Shown here: in pieces, positions 1 to 8,667 of the stretch
Position numbering within the stretch: the stretch's first letter is position 1
Layout of the letters: each line of letters opens with the position of its first letter
Assembly: GCF_008923205.2 (NCBI RefSeq)
Contig: NZ_WBMS02000050.1
Span: 1 to 64,000 of the forward strand
Length of the DNA: 64,000 nt
Direction of reading: 5' to 3'
Origin: Actinomadura physcomitrii
GTDB lineage: Bacteria > Actinomycetota > Actinomycetes > Streptosporangiales > Streptosporangiaceae
Position numbers and translations under genes: made by a program
The notes under the pieces: generated by a model
Told to the model about the DNA's origin: nothing
The model's database searches: none
The model's input: the letters and a program-made list of their open reading frames with translations, nothing else

Positions 1-77
1 GCGCCACTCCGCTCCGCTAGCGCTCCGCTCCGGGCTTCGGCCACCCCCGGTGGGGGGCCAGCCCCCCCACGCCCCCC

Positions 78-105
78 GGCGGGGGCTCCGCCCCCACACC
101 CCCTG
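78..105 (-). terminator. GC hairpin downstream of the methyltransferase gene
   Basis: The stretch from 1 to 120 holds no gene that I can support. Five G (81-85) pair with five C (91-95) around a 5-nt loop, followed on the plus strand by the 15-mer CCCCCACACCCCCTG (91-105). The same arrangement lies just past the stop of the GTPase gene at 17819. It sits directly 3' of the minus-strand gene ending at 121, so a terminator or mRNA 3'-end role is likely, though no T-tract is present. Confidence 0.4.
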
Positions 106-120
106 CCGACGGCCCCGGGT

Positions 121-819
121 TTATGGGGTGGTTGGGCGGGGTGGGGTGGTTGGGTCGGTGTCCTTTACGCGTTCCAGGACGCGTAGGGAGCCCTGGGCGC
201 GGCGTTCCTCGAAGGCGCCGCTTGCCAGGGCTCTCAGGTAGACGTGGTAGGGAGGCCGGCCGCCGTCCTTCGGGTCGGGGAAGACGTCGTGGATCACCAG
301 GGCACCGCCGAGCGCGACGTGGGGTGCCCAGCCCTCGTAGTCGCCCTGCGCGTGCTCCTCTGCGTGGCCGCCGTCGATGAACAGCAGCGCCAGCGGTGCG
401 CGCCAGAACGCCGAGACCGTCCGGGACTGCCCGACGACGGCGACGACCTGGTCCTCCAGGCCCGCGGCGCCGACCGTCCTGCGGAACGTCGGCAGCGTGT
501 CCATCCGCCCGGTGCTGGGGTCGACCAGGGACGGGTCGTGGTGCTCCCAGCCCGCCTGGTTCTCCTCGGAACCGTGGTGGTGGTCGACGGTGACGACGAC
601 CGTGCCGGCCTGCCGGGCGGCGGCGCCGAGGTAGATCGCCGACTTGCCGCAGTAGCTGCCGACCTCCAGCAGCGGACCGGTGGCGGCGAGCCGGGCACCG
701 TACTCCAGGGCGGTCTCGTAGAGGACGCGGCCCTCGTCGTCCGGCATGAAGCCCTTGGCGCAGCGGGCGGCGCGGAGCAGGTCCGCCGGCATCTCCGTCA
801 CAGACGGGGTTCCGTTCAT
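121..819 (-). CDS. Class I SAM-dependent methyltransferase
   Basis: A 232-residue cytoplasmic protein with a Rossmann methyltransferase core of the Methyltransf_24 type. Motif I is the glycine-rich LLEVGSYCGKS (about residues 50-60), an acidic residue ends the second strand (VDHHHG, about 78-83), and the post-motif strand LLFIDGGH (145-152) carries the Asp-Gly-Gly-His typical of this family. The last 15 residues are a Pro/Thr-rich tail. The start is ATG at 819. It stands alone, divergent from a ferredoxin gene. Related proteins methylate small molecules or sugars, but nothing here fixes the substrate, so the family call is firm and the role is open. Confidence 0.8.
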   Translation of the reverse strand: MNGTPSVTEMPADLLRAARCAKGFMPDDEGRVLYETALEYGARLAATGPLLEVGSYCGKSAIYLGAAARQAGTVVVTVDHHHGSEENQAGWEHHDPSLVDPSTGRMDTLPTFRRTVGAAGLEDQVVAVVGQSRTVSAFWRAPLALLFIDGGHAEEHAQGDYEGWAPHVALGGALVIHDVFPDPKDGGRPPYHVYLRALASGAFEERRAQGSLRVLERVKDTDPTTPPRPTTP

Positions 820-980
820 CCGCGCACTTTATCCAACGCCGAATGAGACTCGGGTCTCGCCCCGGTGTTGCCGCACCAGACTGGAACGTGTTCTACTTTT
901 CCGGGCGGGCGGCCGGTGCCAGAACCCGGTTCGGTAGGTTGGGCGGCGCCCGTCCGAGCGAACGTTGAACGGAGAAGCCG

Positions 981-1172
981 ATGAGAGTACGGGTCGACCC
1001 GCTGGTGTGCGAGGCCAACGGCGTCTGCGTCGGGCTCGCCCCCGAGGTCTTCGACCTCAACGACGACGACGAGCTGGAGATCCTCAAGCCGGACGTGCCG
1101 GCCGAGGAGGCCGACCGCGTCCGGCACGCGGTCCGCTCGTGCCCGAAGGCCGCGCTGACCCTAGAGGAGTAG
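981..1172 (+). CDS. [3Fe-4S] ferredoxin
   Basis: A 63-residue small electron carrier. Three cysteines at 10, 16 and 54 are spaced as in actinomycete 3Fe-4S ferredoxins; the position that would hold a fourth ligand in a 4Fe-4S protein is Asn13. The C-terminal C-P-x-A-A-L-T-L-E-E ending is characteristic. Such ferredoxins normally pass electrons from a reductase to a cytochrome P450, but no P450 or ferredoxin reductase gene is visible nearby, so the partner must be encoded elsewhere. Start is ATG at 981, about 160 bases from the divergent methyltransferase start. Confidence 0.9.
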   Translation: MRVRVDPLVCEANGVCVGLAPEVFDLNDDDELEILKPDVPAEEADRVRHAVRSCPKAALTLEE

Positions 1173-1250
1173 TACACCCGGCGGTTCGTCAGTTGTCCGG
1201 TTCCCGTGCCATCCTGCTTCGTGCCCTTCGGACGACTAGACGATCGTGGA

Positions 1251-3128
1251 GTGCGGGTGGCGTACGCAGCTGCAGCGGGCCCTCTCGGGACGCTCGCGTC
1301 CGTTCTGCTGGCCGTCCCCCTCGCCGTGCCGCCGGCCGCGCACGCCGCCGCGCCCCTCACCGGGCGGCGGATCCACGACGTCCAGGGCGCGGCGCACGTC
1401 TCGCCGCTGAACGGCGCCGCCGTCGCGGGCGTCCCCGGCGTCGTCACCGCCGTCACCGGCAACGGCTTCTGGATGCAGGACCCCCGCCCCGACCGGAACC
1501 CCGCGACGTCCGAGGGCGTCTTCGTCTTCACCCGCACCCGGCCGTCCGCCGCCGCCGGCGACGCGGTCCGGGTGAACGGGAAGGTCCGCGAGTACCGGCC
1601 GGGCGGCGGGTCCGCCGGGCTGACCCGCACCGAGATCGACGCGACCGCGACGAGCGTGACCGCGCACGGCGCCGCGCCGCCCGCCCCCGTCGTCATCGGG
1701 CCCGGCGGGCGGCGGCCCCCGACCGCCGTGATCTCGGCCCGCCGCGGCGACGTCGAGAAGGGCGGCGCGCTCGATCCGAAGCGCAGCGGCCTCGACTTCT
1801 ACGAGTCGCTGGAGGGGATGCGCGTCCGGATCAGCGACGCCGTCGCGGTCGGCCCGTCCCGCGACGGGCAGGTGCCTGTGCTGCCCGCCAACGGCGCCGG
1901 CGCGGGGACCCGCACCAAGCGCGGCGGCCTCCTGCTGCGCGACGGCGACGCGAACCCCGAGCGGATCGTCCTGGACGACGCGCTCGCCCCGCTGCCCGGG
2001 ATGAACGTCGGCGACCGGCTGCCCGGCGCCGACGACGGCGTCCTCGACTACTCCTACGGCGACTTCACGCTGCTGCTCACCGCCGCCCCGCGGCGCGCCG
2101 ACGGCGGCCTGCCGCAGGAGGCCGCGGCCCGGCAGCGGCCCGGCGAGCTCGCCGTCGGCACCGCCGGGCTGTCCGGCCTCAACCCCGACAGCCCCCCGCA
2201 GCGGTTCCGCGACCTGGCCGGCGACATCGTCCAGGGCCTCGGCTCCCCCGATCTCGTGGCGGTCAGCGGGCTGGAGGACAACAGCGGCCCGCACGACGAC
2301 GGCACCGTCGCCGCCGACCAGACCGTCGCGCAGCTGATCACCGCGATCAGCGAGGCGGGCGGCCCCGCCTACGACTGGCGCTCGGTGAACCCGCGCGACG
2401 GCGCGGACGGCGGCGAGAAGGGCGGCAACAGCCGGATCGGGTTCCTGTTCCGCACCGACCGCGGGCTCGCGTTCGTCGACCGCCCCGCCGCGACCGAGCC
2501 GCTCGCCGACCCGCCGCCCGCCGCGCAGCCCGACCCGGCCGTCACCGCCGCGAAGCCACTGCGCCGCGCGGACGGCACCGCGGCCCTGTCCCGGTCGCCC
2601 GGCCGGATCTCCCCCGGCAACGCCGCCTGGAGCGGCGCCCGCAAGCCGCTGGCCGGGGAGGTCACGTGGCGGGGGCGGCGCATCATCGTCGTCGCCGACG
2701 ACTGGTACCCGCGCACCGGCGACGACCAGCCCGCCTTCGGCCGGTACCAGCCGCCGTCCAGCCCCACCGAGTGGCGCCGCGACGCGCAGGCCCGGGTGGT
2801 CGCCGGGTTCGTCCGGTCCGTGCGGGCGGCGGGCAAGAAGGCCGACGTGATCGTGGCGGGGGGCCTCAACGACGGCGGGACGTCCCTGCCCGTCCAGGCC
2901 CTGACGAAGGAGGCCGGGCTCGCGGACCTGCCCGCCAGGCTGCCCGCCGGGGACCGGTACACCGCGGTCACCGGCGGGAACTCCGAGGACCTCGACCACA
3001 TCCTGCTCAGCCCGTCGCTGGCCAGGAGCAGGCACCGGTTCGACATCGTGCACCGGGCGTCGGAGTTCGCGTCCCGCGCCGGGGACCACGACCCGACCGT
3101 GGTGCGCATCGACCTGCCCGGCAGGTGA
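1251..3128 (+). CDS. Secreted endonuclease/exonuclease/phosphatase-fold protein, probably catalytically inactive
   Basis: About 625 residues with a signal peptide ending near residue 32 (PPAAHA), an OB-like N-terminal segment (about 40-140), and a C-terminal half that follows the extracellular nuclease (NucH/ExeM-like) branch of the EEP fold. Conserved framework is clear (SPPQRFRDLAGDIV at 314-327, RIGFLFRTDR at 395-404, GDHDP at 611-615). Catalytic positions are not: the usual E-E-x-Q-D is S339-G340-L-E-D, the usual N-H-F is D483-D484-W, and the usual G-D-F-N-D is G-G538-L-N-D. I therefore infer a secreted non-catalytic relative. The start is uncertain: GTG at 1206, 1251 and 1257 are in frame; those at 1251/1257 put the signal peptide at the N-terminus. 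Confidence 0.75.
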   Translation: MRVAYAAAAGPLGTLASVLLAVPLAVPPAAHAAAPLTGRRIHDVQGAAHVSPLNGAAVAGVPGVVTAVTGNGFWMQDPRPDRNPATSEGVFVFTRTRPSAAAGDAVRVNGKVREYRPGGGSAGLTRTEIDATATSVTAHGAAPPAPVVIGPGGRRPPTAVISARRGDVEKGGALDPKRSGLDFYESLEGMRVRISDAVAVGPSRDGQVPVLPANGAGAGTRTKRGGLLLRDGDANPERIVLDDALAPLPGMNVGDRLPGADDGVLDYSYGDFTLLLTAAPRRADGGLPQEAAARQRPGELAVGTAGLSGLNPDSPPQRFRDLAGDIVQGLGSPDLVAVSGLEDNSGPHDDGTVAADQTVAQLITAISEAGGPAYDWRSVNPRDGADGGEKGGNSRIGFLFRTDRGLAFVDRPAATEPLADPPPAAQPDPAVTAAKPLRRADGTAALSRSPGRISPGNAAWSGARKPLAGEVTWRGRRIIVVADDWYPRTGDDQPAFGRYQPPSSPTEWRRDAQARVVAGFVRSVRAAGKKADVIVAGGLNDGGTSLPVQALTKEAGLADLPARLPAGDRYTAVTGGNSEDLDHILLSPSLARSRHRFDIVHRASEFASRAGDHDPTVVRIDLPGR

Positions 3129-3257
3129 CGCGGTCTCCCCGTTCCGGCGTTACCGAAAAGATCGTCTATGGACGATCCGGAAACCCGCCGGTGTTTTTCT
3201 CTCCGGGGCGGGGGCAGCGACCGATCGCCACACCCCCTCCGGGAGGAGACGTCCCCC

Positions 3258-3446
3258 ATGGCCTATCGATATCGGTCGCGCCACATCAGCCTGGTCGGCC
3301 TGATCTATCTCATCATCGGCGTGTTCGTCGCCTGGGACCGCGGCTACATCGACGCCCCGCTGCTGCGCCAGGTCGGCAGCGCGCTGCTGGCCATCTTCCT
3401 CTGGGTGCTCATTCTGCTGGGCGTGGATCTGCACATCCACGGTTGA
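3258..3446 (+). CDS. Small membrane protein with two predicted helices
   Basis: A 62-residue protein starting at ATG 3258, preceded by GGGAGGAG seven to ten bases upstream. An N-terminal Tyr/Arg-rich head is followed by a hydrophobic stretch (about residues 12-26), a short charged turn containing W-D-R-G-Y-I-D, and a second hydrophobic stretch (about 36-56) ending in D-L-H-I-H-G. Small actinobacterial membrane proteins of this shape are common and functionally unassigned. It lies between the nuclease-like gene and the cysteine-rich peptide gene on the same strand. Confidence 0.7.
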   Translation: MAYRYRSRHISLVGLIYLIIGVFVAWDRGYIDAPLLRQVGSALLAIFLWVLILLGVDLHIHG

Positions 3447-3516
3447 CCTGTGGCGGCACCTTCCTGTTCCGTCGGGGTCATAGACCCCAAAACGCTCAAA
3501 GAGGTACGTTCCGCTC

Positions 3517-3597
3517 ATGACGAAAAAAGACTGCAGTTGCGGACACGGCGGCGGATGCTCCTGCCCGAAGGGCTGCTCCTGCGGCTGCAACGGGTGA
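3517..3597 (+). CDS. 26-residue cysteine-rich metallothionein-like peptide
   Basis: The open frame from ATG 3517 to TGA 3595 encodes 26 residues, seven of them Cys (positions 6, 8, 14, 16, 20, 22, 24) with a His at 10 and many Gly. Cysteines form four C-x-C or overlapping C-x-C units, the arrangement of metal-thiolate peptides such as metallothioneins. A GAGG lies 12-15 bases before the ATG. The first residues MTKKD give a basic-polar start and no signal peptide. The gene ends seven bases from the convergent stop of the propeller-protein gene. Peptides this short are usually missed by gene callers; expression is unproven, but the density of Cys codons is hard to explain by chance. Confidence 0.6.
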   Translation: MTKKDCSCGHGGGCSCPKGCSCGCNG

Positions 3598-3604
3598 TCT
3601 TCCG

Positions 3605-6136
3605 CTAGGGCGTCGCCGCCTCCGGGGCGGGCGCCCGCCACAGCAGCGGCGTCTCGGCGCCGTCGCGGACGCCGGAACCGGTCGCCAGGAGCGTCTTCCC
3701 GGCGGACGTCAGCGCCGTGAGGCTCCGCCCGGTACGGCCGCCGAGACCCCGCGCGGGCACCCGGCGCCACGCGTTCCCGTCCGGTGAGCCGAACACGGCC
3801 GCGCCGCCCGGCGCGGTCGCGACCGCCACGACGAATCCCCGCGGCGTCGCGGTGGCCGCGGTCACCTGCCGCGCGCCCGGCGGCGTGCGCTGCACCCACG
3901 TCCGCCCGGCGTCCGGCGACACCAGCAGGCTCGCACCCGCTCCCGCCGCGAGCAGCGCGTTCCCGCGCGCGGCGACCTGCGTCAGCGGGCCGGTGCCGGG
4001 CGGTGCCGCGGGCGCGGGCGTCCACTTCGCGCCGTCCGGCGACGTCCAGACGGCCGGCTTGCCGTCGCGCCCGCCGACCGCCACGTAACCGGAACCGGCC
4101 GGCGCCACGTCGATGAGGTTCCCGGCGACCGCGGCGCGCTGCCACGTCTTGAGGTCGGCCGACCGCCACACCGTGCCGCCGCCGACCGCCACGTAACCCG
4201 TGGAGCCGGACGCGACCGCGCTGAGCGGACCGGCGGGCACCTTCGCGGGCTCCCAGACCGTCCCGTCCCGCGACGTCATCGCGAGCGCGCCCGGCCGCGC
4301 GCCCGCCGTGCGGCCGACCGCGAGCCACCCCTGCCCGCCGAACGCCACGTCCAGCAGCCGCCCCGGCGCGGACGGCACCCGGCCGCGCGTCCAGCCGCGG
4401 CCGTCCGGCGAACTCCAGACCGCCGCGCCGCCGTTCGTGCTGCCCACCGCGACCGCCCGTCCCGGGCCGGCGGCGAGGGACCGGACCGACCGCTCGGTGT
4501 GCACCGCGCCCGGCACCGCCGCCAGATTCACGCCGGACAGGTACGCGTCGCCGCCCTGCCGCCCCGCGACCGTGACCGCGCCGCCCGCCGCGACCGCGAG
4601 GCCGCTGCTGCGCACCGGCGCCGCCACCGTCCCCGACGGCCGCCAGGTGCGCCCGTCGTCGCTGCGCAGCACCGTCCGCTGCCCCTTCGCGCCCTCGACC
4701 AGGACGCCGAGCCCCGCCGCGGAACCGCCGAACCGCTCGACGCCCGCGTACCCGGGCACCGAGAACCGGCCCGCGGCCTGCCACTTCCGCCCGTCCGGGG
4801 AGGTGAACAGCACCCCGAACCGCGTCGTCCTGCGATGCTTCTTCCGGCCGGTGGTCCGCCGCCCCTCGCGCACCGTCGCGAACCCGCCGGGGCCCGCGAC
4901 CAGGCCGATCGTCGCACCCTGCGACCCCTGCGCCTGCGGGACGGCCACCGCCGTCCACGTCCGCCCACCGTCCGCGGACCGCCACAGGCCATCGCTCCGC
5001 ACCGTCCGCGTGACCTTCTTCTTGCCCTTCTTGCGGGTGACCTTCCGGCTGAACGTCCCGTGCGTCACCAGCACGCCGCCGGACGCCGCGACCCGGTCCA
5101 GCCCGGTGATCCCGGCCTGCAGCCCGTCGACGCGCTGCCAGGCCCGGCCGTCCGCGGTGCTCCACACCACCGCCCGGCCGCTCGCCGAGCCCACCGCGAC
5201 GAACCCGTGCGCGGTCGCGGCCAGCGCGTTCACCTGGTCGTCCGGCTTGAACGCGGAGGTGTCGAGGTGCCGCGTCCAGAGCGCGCCGCCCTTGCTCAGC
5301 CACACCACCGTGCCCGCAGGAGACCGGCCGAGCGCCGCCCAGCCACCGGGCCCCGCCGCGATCAGCCGCGGCAGCTCCCCGGCCGGCGGCTCCGCGCCGT
5401 CCGCGCCGCGCACCTTCGCCGCCTTCCACGCGTGCCCGCCGTCCGCGGACACCAGGAACCGCGCACGCTCCTGCCCCGGCGTGCCGTCGCCCTCCGTCCC
5501 GGCGGCGACGACCTTCCGCCCGGACGCGGCGATCACGCCGAGGTCCTGGACGAGGCCGTCCGTCGTGGCCGCCGGGTCCGTCGCGAACAGCGCTCCGGCC
5601 GGGACCACCGCGGGCGGGCGCGGCTTCTCCGAGCCGCCGCCCTGATCGAGCGCGAACAGCACGCCGCCCGCGACGACCACCAGCCCGGCCGTCCCCGCGA
5701 CGGCGACCCGCAGCCTCCGCGAGCCCCGGCTTCTCGCACGCGCGGGCGGCTCCGCCTGCGCCTTCCCGGCCGCCGCGTCGGGCTTCTCGCCCTTCTCGGT
5801 CTCGGACGGCGCGACGGCGGGCTCGGGGTCCGCGTCCTCGGGGGCGGGCGGGGCGTCCGCGCGGATCGCGTTGAGGCTCGCGGGGGCCTCGGGCTGCGGG
5901 GCGGCGGCGCGCTCGCGGGGCGGCGCCCCGTGGCCCCAGCGGATGCCCGCGGCGCGCCACGCCTCGTAGGCGCGCTGCCAGGGCGACAGGGCCGCCGGGA
6001 GGTCGGCGAGATCGGCGGCCACGCCGAAGGTCAGCCGGCGTCTGACCGCGCGCGATCCGGCCGGCCGGTCGTCGGCAGGGGGCTCCGCTCCGGCCGGGGA
6101 CGGTGCGCCGTCCCGCTCCGGGGTCCTCGCCGTCAC
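3605..6136 (-). CDS. Membrane-anchored Asp-box (BNR) beta-propeller protein
   Basis: An 843-residue protein with GTG start at 6136 and AAGGAG upstream. Residues 1-140 are a Pro/Ala-rich, probably cytoplasmic region; a single hydrophobic helix at about 142-164 follows a cluster of Arg; the rest (about 180-843) is extracellular and built of around eleven repeats of the S-x-D-G-x-x-W type, typical of Asp-box/BNR propellers as in sortilin-like and photosystem-assembly proteins. Orientation is that of a type II membrane protein. No catalytic sialidase residues are apparent, so a binding or scaffold role at the cell surface is likelier than hydrolysis. No operon partner. Confidence 0.75.
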   Translation of the reverse strand: MTARTPERDGAPSPAGAEPPADDRPAGSRAVRRRLTFGVAADLADLPAALSPWQRAYEAWRAAGIRWGHGAPPRERAAAPQPEAPASLNAIRADAPPAPEDADPEPAVAPSETEKGEKPDAAAGKAQAEPPARARSRGSRRLRVAVAGTAGLVVVAGGVLFALDQGGGSEKPRPPAVVPAGALFATDPAATTDGLVQDLGVIAASGRKVVAAGTEGDGTPGQERARFLVSADGGHAWKAAKVRGADGAEPPAGELPRLIAAGPGGWAALGRSPAGTVVWLSKGGALWTRHLDTSAFKPDDQVNALAATAHGFVAVGSASGRAVVWSTADGRAWQRVDGLQAGITGLDRVAASGGVLVTHGTFSRKVTRKKGKKKVTRTVRSDGLWRSADGGRTWTAVAVPQAQGSQGATIGLVAGPGGFATVREGRRTTGRKKHRRTTRFGVLFTSPDGRKWQAAGRFSVPGYAGVERFGGSAAGLGVLVEGAKGQRTVLRSDDGRTWRPSGTVAAPVRSSGLAVAAGGAVTVAGRQGGDAYLSGVNLAAVPGAVHTERSVRSLAAGPGRAVAVGSTNGGAAVWSSPDGRGWTRGRVPSAPGRLLDVAFGGQGWLAVGRTAGARPGALAMTSRDGTVWEPAKVPAGPLSAVASGSTGYVAVGGGTVWRSADLKTWQRAAVAGNLIDVAPAGSGYVAVGGRDGKPAVWTSPDGAKWTPAPAAPPGTGPLTQVAARGNALLAAGAGASLLVSPDAGRTWVQRTPPGARQVTAATATPRGFVVAVATAPGGAAVFGSPDGNAWRRVPARGLGGRTGRSLTALTSAGKTLLATGSGVRDGAETPLLWRAPAPEAATP

Positions 6137-6245
6137 ACGCGCTCCTTCACGGTCCTGGGACCACTATGAAACCGCGCCACACCGGTGGTTGTTCGCACAT
6201 CGGCGTGAACGGCGGCCGATCAGGCCGCTGGAGCGTTCTATCACC

Positions 6246-6797
6246 TCAAGCGGGACGGATCCGATCTTTCGCCTCGATCGCCCCCTTGTAGGCGAATCCC
6301 TGGATGTGGACGACGGGCGCGTCGGGCCCGGGCGCGCCGTGCAGGTCGGCGGAGACGCCCATGCCGCCGGTCTCCACCCGGACGCCGGGCGGGACGATCA
6401 CCTCGACGGTCGACTTGTAGGCGAGGACGCGGATCGTCGTGACGGGGCCGTCCAGTTCGGCGGCGCGCAGGTCGAGCAGGGAGCGCCCCTTGTAGATGAC
6501 GGTGGTGTACTTCTCGGGGAGGCGCCAGCGGCCGGTGCGGCGGACGCCGCTCTTGTAGGCCAGCTGGAAGCGTCCGGCGGGCCCGTGCCCGGCGGGGGCG
6601 GCGGTCGCGGCGGCCGGCAGGTCGGACGCGACCTCGGCGAGGTCGGTGTCGGTGCGGGCGGCCAGGGCGAGGTCGATGCGCTCGTCCAGCTCGGCCTCGG
6701 TGAGCCGGCCCTCGGCGTAGGCGGTGTGCAGCCGGACGAGGACCCGGTCGCGGTCGCCGTCCGAGGCGCGCAGGCCCTTTCGCTGTTCGACGGTCAT
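6246..6797 (-). CDS. DUF1707 domain protein with LiaF-like C-terminal domain
   Basis: A 183-residue protein. Residues 8-60 form the DUF1707 domain (L-R-A-S-D-x-D-R-D ... EGRLTEAELDERI ... A-R-T-x-x-D-L), a small actinobacterial helical module. The C-terminal part (about 80-183) is beta-rich and resembles the cell-wall-stress LiaF/YvqF-type domain; it contains three A-Y-K-[S/G] or I-Y-K-G repeats. There is no transmembrane helix. Start ATG 6797 is chosen because AAGGAG lies seven bases upstream on the coding strand. A role in envelope-stress sensing is suggested only by the domain family. Confidence 0.8.
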   Translation of the reverse strand: MTVEQRKGLRASDGDRDRVLVRLHTAYAEGRLTEAELDERIDLALAARTDTDLAEVASDLPAAATAAPAGHGPAGRFQLAYKSGVRRTGRWRLPEKYTTVIYKGRSLLDLRAAELDGPVTTIRVLAYKSTVEVIVPPGVRVETGGMGVSADLHGAPGPDAPVVHIQGFAYKGAIEAKDRIRPA

Positions 6798-6999
6798 CTC
6801 GCATCTCCTTCGCGGCGGTCTGCCTTCAGCCTGGACCTTCCGGCGGGTGGAGGGTCGAGCAGACTCGCGATGTATCTTATTTCGATCTCGCTCGGTTTGC
6901 GAGAGATTCGCCCGGATCCGACTCGCGATCATGGGTGCCGGACTCGCGGGCGTCCGGCCGGTAGATTCGGATCGGCCCGTTGATTGAGGGGGGACGGTC

Positions 7000-7584
7000 A
7001 TGGGCGGGACGGCGGGGCGTGCACACGGCCCGTACACGCTGTACGACCTGGACGCGATGCCCGAGGAGGGCCGGCGCTACGAGCTCGCCGACGGCTGGCT
7101 GAACGAGCTGCCGGGCGACCTGTGGCACGACCACGCGGCCGACACGCTGAAGACGATCCTCAAGGACGCGGCGCGGCAGGCCGACGCCGACGTCCACGTG
7201 GCGGGCGCGCCGCAGGACGTCACCACCCCGGCCGGGGTCCGCAAGCCGGACGTGTTCGCCGTCGCCCGCGACGTGGCCCGCGCCGCGCTGGAGCGGCGGA
7301 CCCGCACCTACTACGGCCCCGACCTGATGCTGGTGGCCGAGGTGGTGACGCCCCGCACGGTGAACGAGCAGATCGACCGCGTCCGCAAGGTCGAGGAGTA
7401 CGCGGCGACCGGCATCCCGCACTACTGGATCATCGACCTGGAGCCCCGCCCGTCGATCACGATGCTGGAGCTGGCCGGCGGGCGCTACGAGGTGGCGGGC
7501 AGGGCGCGGTCCGGCGAGACGGTGACGCTGACGGCGCCGTTCCCGATCCGGTTCGATCCCGTCCGCCTCTCCGAGATGGACTGA
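7000..7584 (+). CDS. Uma2 family (DUF820) PD-(D/E)xK nuclease-fold protein
   Basis: A 194-residue protein of the Uma2 family, common in multiple copies in cyanobacteria and actinobacteria. The restriction-nuclease-like core is visible: R-K-P-D84-V, the E114 in L-V-A-E-V-V-T-P, and K130 in R-K-V-E-E-Y, followed by the family's G-I-P-H-Y-W-I-I-D strand (138-146). ATG at 7000 follows GAGGGGGG by six bases. The fold predicts metal-dependent nuclease activity, but no physiological substrate is established for the family. The gene stands alone. Confidence 0.88.
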   Translation: MGGTAGRAHGPYTLYDLDAMPEEGRRYELADGWLNELPGDLWHDHAADTLKTILKDAARQADADVHVAGAPQDVTTPAGVRKPDVFAVARDVARAALERRTRTYYGPDLMLVAEVVTPRTVNEQIDRVRKVEEYAATGIPHYWIIDLEPRPSITMLELAGGRYEVAGRARSGETVTLTAPFPIRFDPVRLSEMD

Positions 7585-7713
7585 GGCTCCCTCCGGCCGG
7601 AGGCCGGGAGGCCGGTGGCCAGATCCTTTCAGTTGTTGGCGATCTCGCCGCTTTTTGCCGCCCCGGCGGCCGGGCAGAGTGGGTGCGTCGCAACCGAGAA
7701 AGGGAGTAATGCC

Positions 7714-8658
7714 ATGTCGGAGCTGATGCGGGCGGTCAGGCAGGACGTGCTGGGCGGGCCCGAGGTGCTGAAGCTGGTCGAGGTCGAGCGGCCGGAGCCG
7801 GGGCCCACCGAGGTGCTGGTGCGGGTGCGGGCCGCCGGGGTGAACCCGACCGACTGGAAGCACCGCGCGATGAAGATCTTCCTGCCGGACCCGCCGTTCA
7901 CGCTGGGCTGGGACGTGTCCGGCGTGGTGGAGGAGGTCGGGTTCGGGGTGACGATCCACAAGCCGGGCGACGAGGTGTTCGGCATGCTGCGCTACCCCGG
8001 CGGTGTCGGGTCGCACGCCGAGTACGTGGTGGCGCCGTCGCGGACGTTCGTCCGCAAGCCGGAGGCCATCGACCACGTGCAGGCCGGTGCGCTGCCGCTG
8101 GCCGCGCTGACCGCCTGGCAGGCACTGGTGGACACGGCGGACGTGCGGGAGGGGCAGCGGGTGCTCGTGCACGCGGCGGCGGGCGGGGTGGGCCACCTCG
8201 CGGTGCAGATCGCCAAGGCGCGGGGCGCGTACGTCCTCGGGACGGCGAGCGAGCCGAAGCACGCGTTCCTGCGCGAGATCGGCGTGGACGAGCCGATCGA
8301 CTACCGGAGCGTCGACTTCGCCGAGGCGGCCGAGGACGTCGACGTGGTGCTGGACACGATCGGCGGGGACTACGCGCCGCGCTCGCTGCGCACGATGCGG
8401 CGCGGCGGGACGCTGGTGACGATCGTGGGGCGCGGGCAGTCCGGCGACGTCGCGGCCCAGGCCGCCGAGCGCGGCGTCCGCTTCGAGGGGCTGCTGGTCG
8501 AGCCGGACTTCCACGCGATGGCGCGGATCGCGGAGCTGGCGGCGTCCGGGCGGCTGCGCGCCGAGATCGACACGGTGCTGCCGCTGGAGGACGCCGCCAA
8601 GGCGCACGAGCGGGGCGAGACGGGACGGGTGTCCGGCAAGATCGTCCTCACGGTGTGA
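7714..8658 (+). CDS. NADP-dependent quinone-oxidoreductase-type dehydrogenase
   Basis: A 314-residue zinc-independent medium-chain dehydrogenase/reductase. Residues 1-120 are the GroES-like domain (AAGVNPTDWKHR at 40-51, GWDVSG at 65-70); the NADP-binding motif is AAAGGVGHLAVQ at 154-165. No structural or catalytic zinc cysteines are present, so it belongs to the quinone reductase/enoyl reductase side of the family, reducing quinones or activated alkenes with NADPH. ATG 7714 is chosen over an upstream in-frame start at 7615 because GGGAG lies eight bases before it and the family's N-terminus begins here. Confidence 0.88.
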   Translation: MSELMRAVRQDVLGGPEVLKLVEVERPEPGPTEVLVRVRAAGVNPTDWKHRAMKIFLPDPPFTLGWDVSGVVEEVGFGVTIHKPGDEVFGMLRYPGGVGSHAEYVVAPSRTFVRKPEAIDHVQAGALPLAALTAWQALVDTADVREGQRVLVHAAAGGVGHLAVQIAKARGAYVLGTASEPKHAFLREIGVDEPIDYRSVDFAEAAEDVDVVLDTIGGDYAPRSLRTMRRGGTLVTIVGRGQSGDVAAQAAERGVRFEGLLVEPDFHAMARIAELAASGRLRAEIDTVLPLEDAAKAHERGETGRVSGKIVLTV

Positions 8659-8667
8659 GCGGCCCCG

